Below are positions 6,131-12,036 of a stretch of 12,036 bases of DNA, piece after piece; the stretch's first letter is position 1; each line of letters begins with the position of its first letter. The stretch lies in NCBI GenBank assembly GCA_017424205.1, contig JAFPAS010000149.1:1-12036 (forward strand), read 5' to 3'. The notes beneath the pieces are model-generated. The model worked only from the letters and a program-made list of their open reading frames with translations. It did not search any database and was not told the origin of the DNA. The stretch comes from Prevotella sp. GTDB taxonomy: Bacteria; Bacteroidota; Bacteroidia; Bacteroidales; Bacteroidaceae. A program made the translations under genes and the position numbers.

Positions 6131-7561
6131 ATGAAAGCAAAGAAAACAAACATGAAACTACAGTGGACGAAATTCATTGTAGTGACTATTCTCTACCTGC
6201 TGTTCCTCTACTGGGTAGAGTCATGGTGGGGACTCATTGTCATTCCATTCATATACGACGCCTATATATCAAAGAAAATACCATGGCAGTGGTGGAAAGA
6301 TGCTGAAGGACCGACACGTTTCATCATGTCGTGGGTAGACGCTCTGGTGTTCGCACTCGTCGCAGTATATTTCATCAACCTGTTCTTCTTCCAGAACTAC
6401 GTCATCCCGTCAAGCTCGCTTGAGAAATCGCTCCTCACCGGCGACTACCTCTGCGTGTCAAAAGTGAGCTACGGACCACGTGTGCCACAGACTCCGCTCA
6501 CTATGCCGCTCACACAGCACACCATGCCGCTGCTGGGCTGCAAGTCATATATCGAATGGCCACAGTGGGACTACAAGCGTGTGAAAGGCCTCGGAAACAT
6601 CGAACTGAACGACATCGTGGTATTCAACTATCCTGCTGGCGACACACTCGTGTCTGAACCTCAATGGCAGTCGGCTGACTTCTATCAGATGGCATACTCG
6701 TTCGGTCAGCAGCTCGTCGAAAGCGACGTATACATCGACAGCCTCAACCCTATGCAGCAGAGAAGACTATTCGAGGCTTACTACAACGCTGGAAAGAGAT
6801 ATATCAGCCAGAATCCTAACGAATACGGCGATATCATAACACGACCTGTAGATCGCCGCGAGAACTACGTGAAGCGCTGCGTCGGACTGCCTGGACAGAC
6901 TCTGCAGATCATCGACCGCACTATCTATCTCGACGGAAAACCTAACAAGGACGCACAGGAGGTGCAGTATACATATGCCATAAAGCTGCAGGCGCAGATG
7001 CCAGTAGAGCTGATGGACGAGCTGAACATATCAATGGAAGATATCACACAGCTCAACCAGAGCGGTGTAATGCCGCTTACTAAGCGTGCAGCGGCTGTGC
7101 TCAAGGCAAGAAAGGACATCGTGAAGGAAATAAAAATCAATACTGACGCTCCGACAGGCGATGTGTATCCACTCAACGCTCGCACTAAATGGACACGCGA
7201 CAACTACGGACCAATATGGATTCCGGCTAAGGGAAAGAGCGTAAAACTCGACATGAGCAATATCGCTGTGTATGAAAGACCTATCAGAACTTATGAGGGC
7301 AATGACCTCGAAATCACTGAAGACGGCAAGATTATCATCAACGGCAAGGAGGCAACATCATACACCTTCAAGATGGACTACTACTGGATGATGGGCGACA
7401 ATCGCCACAACTCTGCCGACTCAAGATACTGGGGATTCGTGCCTGAAGACCATATCGTAGGCAAACCGCTGTTCATCTGGTGGTCGTCTGACCCAGACCG
7501 CGGCGGAATAAACGGCATCAGATGGCACAGACTCTTCACATGGGTAGACAATATTAAGTAA
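6131..7561 (+). CDS. lepB: Signal peptidase I (LepB), long Bacteroidota form
   Basis: Inner-membrane serine-lysine protease that removes signal peptides from exported proteins. It has 476 residues, much longer than E. coli LepB (324). Hydrophobic segments at about 13-28, 33-44 and 68-88 anchor the N-terminus. The serine box reads IPSSSLEKSLLTGD (92-105) with Ser96 as nucleophile by alignment; the usual methionine after it is leucine here. The lysine box is YVKRCVGLPGQTL (246-258) with Lys248 as general base. The last conserved box is GDNRHNSADSRYWGFVP (422-438). About 140 residues separate the serine and lysine boxes and about 170 the lysine box and last box; these spacers account for the extra length. 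An in-frame ATG at 6152 is an alternative start. It sits 54 bases after dapB and 25 before the WbqC gene. Only one lepB copy is present. Confidence 0.95.
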   Translation: MKAKKTNMKLQWTKFIVVTILYLLFLYWVESWWGLIVIPFIYDAYISKKIPWQWWKDAEGPTRFIMSWVDALVFALVAVYFINLFFFQNYVIPSSSLEKSLLTGDYLCVSKVSYGPRVPQTPLTMPLTQHTMPLLGCKSYIEWPQWDYKRVKGLGNIELNDIVVFNYPAGDTLVSEPQWQSADFYQMAYSFGQQLVESDVYIDSLNPMQQRRLFEAYYNAGKRYISQNPNEYGDIITRPVDRRENYVKRCVGLPGQTLQIIDRTIYLDGKPNKDAQEVQYTYAIKLQAQMPVELMDELNISMEDITQLNQSGVMPLTKRAAAVLKARKDIVKEIKINTDAPTGDVYPLNARTKWTRDNYGPIWIPAKGKSVKLDMSNIAVYERPIRTYEGNDLEITEDGKIIINGKEATSYTFKMDYYWMMGDNRHNSADSRYWGFVPEDHIVGKPLFIWWSSDPDRGGINGIRWHRLFTWVDNIK

Positions 7562-7586
7562 AAAACAAAACAAAAACATACAACTG

Positions 7587-8234
7587 ATGTTGCTCGCAAC
7601 AACATACTTCGGTCCCGTACAATGGTATACAAAGCTATATCGTTGTGCGGGACAATGTGTTGAAATAGAGGCTAACGAGACGTTTCTGAAGCAGACATAC
7701 CGTAACAGATGCGTCATCGCAACCGCTAACGGAACGCAGCAGCTGACCATTCCTGTCACTCACGCTGCCGATGCTGACAAGACAATTAGTCAGACACTGA
7801 TTTCTGACCACGGCAACTGGAGGCACCTGCACTGGCAGGCTATAAAGACGGCATACGGAGAATCGGCTTTCTTCGAGTATTACGAAGACGACATCAGACC
7901 ATTCTTCATAGCCAGCAAACCCGACGACCCGGTTAATCTGCAACGCCTGATTGACTACAACATGGCTGCAGCAAAACTCATGTGCCGGCTGCTCGATATC
8001 GACGTGACATTCAGAATGACAGACATCTTCACGCCTCCATCAGAGAATGACCTGCGCTACAGCATACGTCCGAAAAACACGCCGCAAGACCCAGATTTCC
8101 TGCCCGCAGAGTATTATCAGGTATACCGGCAGAAACACGGCTTCCTGCCAAATCTTTCTATTCTCGACTTGTTATTTAACGAAGGACCGCAGGCAATTAT
8201 AACATTGGCAAAATCTGCTAGGCAGAAATTATAG
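7587..8234 (+). CDS. WbqC-like family protein
   Basis: A 215-residue protein resembling the WbqC-like family, whose members occur in polysaccharide/O-antigen clusters and, in Bacteroidota, beside dapB and lepB; its reaction is not established. Seen: the N-terminal YFGPVQWYTKL (7-17), a following E-A-N-E-T-F-L-KQTYRNRC segment (about 28-42), LTIPV (53-57), W-R-H-L-HW-QAIKTAY around 78-90, and FFEYYEDDIRPFF (95-107). There is no signal peptide or membrane segment, so it should be cytoplasmic. The start at 7587 is 25 bases after the lepB stop in an A-rich leader, and places the conserved YFGP motif right at the N-terminus. A strong terminator begins 6 bases after its stop, making it the last gene of the run. 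The family call is from motif memory, not a profile search. Confidence 0.85.
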   Translation: MLLATTYFGPVQWYTKLYRCAGQCVEIEANETFLKQTYRNRCVIATANGTQQLTIPVTHAADADKTISQTLISDHGNWRHLHWQAIKTAYGESAFFEYYEDDIRPFFIASKPDDPVNLQRLIDYNMAAAKLMCRLLDIDVTFRMTDIFTPPSENDLRYSIRPKNTPQDPDFLPAEYYQVYRQKHGFLPNLSILDLLFNEGPQAIITLAKSARQKL

Positions 8235-8239
8235 ACACA

Positions 8240-8283
8240 ACATACGGAATCAGCAACAAACTGATTCCGTATGTATTTTTTTT
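8240..8283 (+). terminator. Strong intrinsic terminator after the dapB-lepB-wbqC run
   Basis: A perfect 14-base inverted repeat (8240-8253 with 8261-8274) encloses the loop CAACAAA. One base later a run of eight T residues (8276-8283) follows. It starts 6 bases past the WbqC-family stop codon, in the direction of that gene, and isolates the housekeeping run from the GH2 module. Confidence 0.95.
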
Positions 8284-8323
8284 GCTTTTATATCATCAAA
8301 TTACGCCTCAAATAGCAAAATAA

Positions 8324-8338
8324 TATCATAACATGATA
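8324..8338. repeat. Palindrome TATCAT-N3-ATGATA upstream of GH2 promoter
   Basis: Exact 6-base arms (8324-8329, 8333-8338) flank AAC, ending 18 bases before the -33 TTG at 8357. It is a plausible upstream regulator site, though A/T-rich sequence makes chance symmetry more likely here than elsewhere. Confidence 0.35.
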
Positions 8339-8356
8339 CTTTTTTATCTTTTTTTA

Positions 8357-8387
8357 TTGCAACTTTGAGCTTTTATTTGTATCTTTG
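8357..8387 (+). promoter_or_regulatory. Bacteroidota-type promoter upstream of GH2 gene
   Basis: The -33 element TTG (8357-8359) is followed after 20 bases by TATCTTTG (8380-8387), a perfect TAnnTTTG. Both elements and the spacing fit the Bacteroidota primary-sigma consensus. Transcription should begin near 8393. The next large gene starts at 8666, so the leader would be about 270 bases. Confidence 0.7.
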
Positions 8388-8665
8388 CAGATGATAAATG
8401 ACATGCTGCTGCATGCTCGCTGGCTATCTTTCGCCACATCTACAGCAGCTACGAAACACACTATTTACACGCTAACCGAAATATAACCCGCTGCTATCTC
8501 AAACTAACGCTGACTTGACACATAGGCATAGTAGTCACGAAAAAGGCAAAAGGGGCACTTACAACATAATAGGCTGAATGCCAAATATACTACAGGCTGA
8601 ATGCCAAATACCGCAATATTACTCACTAACCACATCACCTAACTCACTAACTATAGCACAACTGT
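8388..8665 (+). other. Long 5' leader of the GH2 gene
   Basis: No sizeable gene is present. A 31-codon frame (ATG 8391, stop 8484-8486; second ATG at 8403) starts at about the predicted transcript start and could be a leader peptide or chance; its product (MINDMLLHARWLSF start) matches nothing I know. CATGC-TGCT-GCATG at 8402-8415 is a small dyad. The only strong repeated structure is the 17-base pair at 8571-8610. I do not recognise a known riboswitch. The last ~40 bases before the GH2 ATG are ACT/AAC-rich with no Shine-Dalgarno. Confidence 0.45.
8571..8610 (+). repeat. Exact 17-base direct repeat upstream of GH2 gene
   Basis: AGGCTGAATGCCAAATA occurs at 8571-8587 and again at 8594-8610, identical, with a 23-base period and a 6-base spacer. 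The second copy ends 55 bases before the GH2 start codon. Tandem direct repeats of about 17 bases spaced near two helical turns are typical of sites bound by AraC-type regulators, which carry two helix-turn-helix motifs, and such a regulator gene lies directly downstream of the GH2 gene. Each copy also contains the small dyad GGC-TGAAT-GCC. Confidence 0.75.
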
Positions 8666-11167
8666 ATGAAAAAGAATGTATTCTGTGTCATCATACTGAT
8701 AATTCTGAGTGCAGCAACGACAACTATTGCCGCACAACGAACCATTGAATGCTTTGACAAAAACTGGAAATTCGCATTCGGAAACGCTGCTGATCCGGCT
8801 AAAGACTTTGGCTGCGGAACAGAGTATTTCAACTATCTCACAAAGGCAAACTCAATACATAACACCGGACCATACAGTAACAAATTCGACGATAAAGACT
8901 GGCAGGACATCAATTTGCCTCACGATTTTGTCGTCGGGCTGCCTTTCCATAAAGACGCAAGCCACTCACATGGATATAAAACCGTAGGATATGAGTATCC
9001 CGAAACATCTGTCGGATGGTACAGAAAGACATTCTTTGTCGACAGCCTCGATGCTGGCAAGCATATTGAGATACTCTTCGATGGCATCTTCCGCAATAGC
9101 CGCGTATGGGTAAACGGATTCTATTGCGGCGGCGAGGACTGCGGATATTTATCCCAGAACTACGACATCACCGACTATATCAACTTCGGAGGCGAGAATA
9201 TTGTGTGCGTCAGAGCCGATGCAACGCTCGAAGAGGGATGGTTTTATGAAGGCGGCGGCATATACAGACACGTATGGCTGACGAAGACCGAGCCGCTTCA
9301 CATAGCACAGGACGGCATCTTCGTAAGCACAGAAATACGCAGCGACGACTATAGCAAGGCTTACATCACCATGTCTGCCGACGTCACTAACCATTCGCAC
9401 AGCAGCCAATCATACAGCATAGCATACGTCATAACTGACACAGAAGGCAGAACTGTGGCAGAACACCACTGCGGAACAAAGCATACTGCGGAGCAAAAGA
9501 CTTCATGCAGCGCTTCTGCATGCCAGCAGATAGCTCCGATGCAGACAATAGAACAATCGTTCAGACAGACCGTAGAGATAACAAAACCTATGCTATGGAG
9601 CCCTGAACAGCCGTATCTATACACGCTTACAGCATGCATAAAGAAGGACGGCAAGGTCATAGACGCAGAAAGCGTTAAGTTCGGAGTGAGAGAAGTGGTG
9701 TTCGATAAAGACCGCGGACTGATTCTTAACGGAAAGAACATCAAGCTGAAAGGTGTCAATATGCACCAGGATCATGCTGGAGTGGGAGCGGCAATACCTG
9801 ACGCTCTGCTCGAATACCGCATACGCCAGCTGAAGAAAATGGGATGCAACGCATACCGCGCATCACATAATCCTACGACTAAAGCCATGCTCAACGTCTG
9901 CGACTCGCTCGGAATGCTCGTCATAGAGGAGAACCGTCTGACTGGCATCAGCCAGTATCAGATTGACATGCTGAAGCAGACAATACGCCGTGCACGCAAT
10001 CATCCGAGCATAATACTCTGGAGCGTAGGCAACGAGGAATGGGGAATAGAATGGGACAAGAAAGGCGAGAAGATAGCGGCAACTATGCGCGACTACTGCC
10101 ATCTGTTCGACCCAACACGCGAGATGACATTCGCCACCAGTGGCGGACCGACTGTTGAGGTGCCTGTAGATGTCGCAAGCTATAACTATGTCATACAGAA
10201 TCCGATAGACGAACACCGCCGTAAGTATCCTGAGCGCAAGTGTCTCGGTTCGGAAGAGACAACTGGCTGCGGCACAAGAGGTGTGTATTTTGACGACCCG
10301 CAAGGACGATGGATGGCTTCGCTGAACAGAAAGACCGATGAAAGGGCTGATATGTACAACCGCATAGAGCGCGGATGGAAATTCTATGCCGAGCGCCCTT
10401 GGGCGGCAGGATGCTTCTTCTGGACAGGATTTGACTACCGTGGCGAACCTAACCCGCTGTCGTTCCCTGCCACAGGCTCTGAATTCGGACTGCTCGACTA
10501 CTGCGGATTCCCAAAAGACGAAGCATACTACCTGAAGTCATGGTGGACTGATGAGACCATTCTGCATATTCTGCCGCACTGGAATCTGAAGGGACACGAA
10601 GGCGACACAATAAGCGTATGGGCATACTCAAACTGCCACGAGGTGGAGCTATTCCTTAATGGCAAGTCGCTGGGACGCAAGAATATGCCTGTAAACGGCC
10701 ATCTCGAATGGGCTGCTGTATACCAGCCAGGTAAACTGCGGGCTGTAGGCTATCGCAATGGAAAACGCGTAAAAGACGTCACAATAGAAACTACAGGTGA
10801 GACTGCGGCAGTAACTGCTGAAGTGAGCCGTACGACACTAAAAGCTGACGGAGCAGACCTGGCGGTAATAGACCTCACACTGCGCGACAGGAAAGGCCGT
10901 TTCGTGGCTGACGCTTGTAACTCGCTGACGGTGACAATCGATGGCGCAGCAAGAATATTGGGCTACGGAAACGGTGACCCGGCATATCAGGACAAGGAAC
11001 AGCCTGCTGACCGCAATGCCAGAACAATCAGCATAAAGGCATTCAACGGACACGCACAGCTGCTCATACAGGCTGCCGAAAACGCAGGAACAGCCACAAT
11101 AACAATAGACCCGCAAACATCAGAGAAGAAGAAAAAAACAGCCATTATAACATTGAACATAAAATAA
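8666..11167 (+). CDS. Exported glycoside hydrolase family 2 (beta-galactosidase-like)
   Basis: An 833-residue retaining glycosidase exported by a signal peptide (MKKNVFCVIILIILSAAT, likely cut after IAA at 23; no lipobox). Approximate order: GH2 sugar-binding jelly roll 25-205 (LPHDF at 84-88, GWYRKTF 117-123); Ig-like domain 210-343; catalytic (beta/alpha)8 barrel 344-625 beginning GVNMHQDHAGVGAAIPDAL (363-381) and RASHNP (398-403); DUF4982-like beta domain about 635-705; a final Ig-like domain to the end. The acid/base is Glu457 in SVGNEEWG (453-460) and the nucleophile is probably Glu530 in LGSEETTG (527-534). Substrate is not predictable; beta-galactosidase is the usual label for this architecture. 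Residues about 263-295 form a Cys/Ser/Thr-rich stretch that looks like an insertion in the Ig-like domain, and the mature protein has many cysteines. An AraC regulator follows after 41 bases, likely in the same operon. Confidence 0.93.
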   Translation: MKKNVFCVIILIILSAATTTIAAQRTIECFDKNWKFAFGNAADPAKDFGCGTEYFNYLTKANSIHNTGPYSNKFDDKDWQDINLPHDFVVGLPFHKDASHSHGYKTVGYEYPETSVGWYRKTFFVDSLDAGKHIEILFDGIFRNSRVWVNGFYCGGEDCGYLSQNYDITDYINFGGENIVCVRADATLEEGWFYEGGGIYRHVWLTKTEPLHIAQDGIFVSTEIRSDDYSKAYITMSADVTNHSHSSQSYSIAYVITDTEGRTVAEHHCGTKHTAEQKTSCSASACQQIAPMQTIEQSFRQTVEITKPMLWSPEQPYLYTLTACIKKDGKVIDAESVKFGVREVVFDKDRGLILNGKNIKLKGVNMHQDHAGVGAAIPDALLEYRIRQLKKMGCNAYRASHNPTTKAMLNVCDSLGMLVIEENRLTGISQYQIDMLKQTIRRARNHPSIILWSVGNEEWGIEWDKKGEKIAATMRDYCHLFDPTREMTFATSGGPTVEVPVDVASYNYVIQNPIDEHRRKYPERKCLGSEETTGCGTRGVYFDDPQGRWMASLNRKTDERADMYNRIERGWKFYAERPWAAGCFFWTGFDYRGEPNPLSFPATGSEFGLLDYCGFPKDEAYYLKSWWTDETILHILPHWNLKGHEGDTISVWAYSNCHEVELFLNGKSLGRKNMPVNGHLEWAAVYQPGKLRAVGYRNGKRVKDVTIETTGETAAVTAEVSRTTLKADGADLAVIDLTLRDRKGRFVADACNSLTVTIDGAARILGYGNGDPAYQDKEQPADRNARTISIKAFNGHAQLLIQAAENAGTATITIDPQTSEKKKKTAIITLNIK

Positions 11168-11208
11168 CTGCTACGCAGAATACTATAACCTACTTAACAA
11201 GAAACACA

Positions 11209-12036
11209 ATGAGCGACGTTATTTCTGAAATAACCAGACTAGCAGAAAAAGATAGTTATCATCTTTGTGAACGATACAAAAAGCTTCATACGTATCCGCT
11301 TCACCGCCATGCAGAGATGGAGATTAACTTCATAGAGAACTGTGCAGGCAACAGAAGAATCATCGGCGATAATATAGAAGTGCTGGGCAACTATGATCTC
11401 GTCCTTATGGGAGGAGGTCTGGAACATACATGGGAACAGCATGAATGTACATCAACAAACATCAGAGAAATCACTATACATTTCTCAAAAGACCTCTTCG
11501 CACAGTCGTTCCTATCGAAGACACACATGCAACCGCTCGCCGACCTTCTTGCAAGGGCTGATGTCGGCGTGGCATTCGGCATGGAAGCCATCATGCACGT
11601 ATACGACAGACTCAACGAACTGGTGACCATGAAGCCTAATTTCTATAGTGTCATGAAGTTCTTCGAACTGATGTACGAGCTATCACAGACTAACGACTAC
11701 AAGCTACTGGCAACAAGTGCTTTCTCACATACTAATATCAATGCAGACAGCCGGCGCGTACAGAAAATCAAGACATACATCGACGAGAACTACCGCAATG
11801 AGATACGTCTGCAGGACCTTGCCGACATAGCATCTATGACACCTACGGCATTCAGCCGTTTCTTCAAGCTGCGCACTAATAAGAGTATTTCTGAATATAT
11901 CATCGACGTGCGTCTCGGACATGCGGCACGTCTTCTTGCTGACAGCACTATGGCGGTTGTGGAGATATGCTACCGCTGCGGATTCAATAACATATCAAAC
12001 TTCAACCGTATATTCCGCAAGAGAAAGGGTTGCACA
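11209..12036 (+). CDS. AraC-family transcriptional regulator, C-terminus cut by window edge
   Basis: The frame opens at ATG 11209 and is still open at the last base, giving 276 residues; family members of this type run about 285-300, so only a short tail is missing. The N-terminal half looks like a cupin-type sensing domain (HRHAEMEINFI at 32-42, then GDNIEVL and DLVLMGGGLEHTW at 63-75). The C-terminal half is the AraC DNA-binding domain: first helix-turn-helix around LQDLADIASMTPTAFSRFFK (201-220), linker helix ISEYIIDVRLGHAARLL, and second helix-turn-helix with the family signature ICYRCGFNNISNFNRIFRKR (253-272). There is no signal peptide, so it acts on DNA in the cytoplasm. It follows the GH2 gene by 41 bases with no terminator between, so it is probably its local activator sensing a sugar, and perhaps autoregulated. 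The 17-base direct repeat at 8571-8610 is its best candidate site. Confidence 0.93.
   Translation, partial: MSDVISEITRLAEKDSYHLCERYKKLHTYPLHRHAEMEINFIENCAGNRRIIGDNIEVLGNYDLVLMGGGLEHTWEQHECTSTNIREITIHFSKDLFAQSFLSKTHMQPLADLLARADVGVAFGMEAIMHVYDRLNELVTMKPNFYSVMKFFELMYELSQTNDYKLLATSAFSHTNINADSRRVQKIKTYIDENYRNEIRLQDLADIASMTPTAFSRFFKLRTNKSISEYIIDVRLGHAARLLADSTMAVVEICYRCGFNNISNFNRIFRKRKGCT

Noticed and set aside
8421..8433. TATCTTTC as a second -7 element nearer the GH2 gene
   Set aside because: It has one mismatch at the important final G and no -33 element at the right spacing.
9149..10303. Minus-strand frames of 86-146 codons inside the GH2 gene
   Set aside because: They are antisense shadows of a continuous, motif-rich GH2 frame.

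Overview
The window looks like a chromosomal segment from a Bacteroidota bacterium, most like Prevotella or a close relative. This rests on the protein families (long LepB with an IPSSSLEK serine box, WbqC-like protein next to dapB-lepB, TopA without zinc fingers), on A-rich leaders without clear Shine-Dalgarno sequences, and on promoter -7 elements of the Bacteroidota type TAnnTTTG (TACTTTTG, TAAATTTG, TATCTTTG). No taxonomic search was possible.

Layout. Positions 1-3720 hold a minus-strand block in transcription order topA, aroK, argB (argB runs off the left edge). A hairpin terminator lies between topA and aroK, so aroK-argB may be a separate unit. Positions 3775-4437 are a 663-base divergent intergenic region with a recognisable -7 element for each side, several palindromes, a 22-base-period tandem array and a pair of imperfect direct repeats. 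Positions 4438-8234 carry a plus-strand run: an exported alpha/beta-hydrolase (probable sugar-ester or xylan esterase), dapB, lepB and a WbqC-family gene with gaps of only 26-54 bases, closed by a very strong intrinsic terminator at 8240-8283. Positions 8284-8665 are a second promoter and leader region with a good promoter, a long 5' leader and an exact 17-base direct repeat. Positions 8666-12036 carry an exported glycoside hydrolase family 2 enzyme followed 41 bases later by an AraC-family regulator cut by the right edge.

How it fits together. Most genes are housekeeping: arginine, shikimate and lysine/peptidoglycan precursor synthesis, DNA supercoiling and signal peptide cleavage. The accessory part is a small carbohydrate module: the GH2 enzyme with its neighbouring AraC regulator, and possibly the esterase about 3.4 kb away. 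The esterase and GH2 genes are both preceded by paired direct repeats sharing an AG[C/G]CTGAATG core, which makes them candidate common operators for the AraC protein. This is inference. I see no CRISPR, tRNA, rRNA, insertion sequence, phage or defence genes. The most unusual structure is non-coding: the 22-base-period array of dyad-symmetric units at about 4010-4119.
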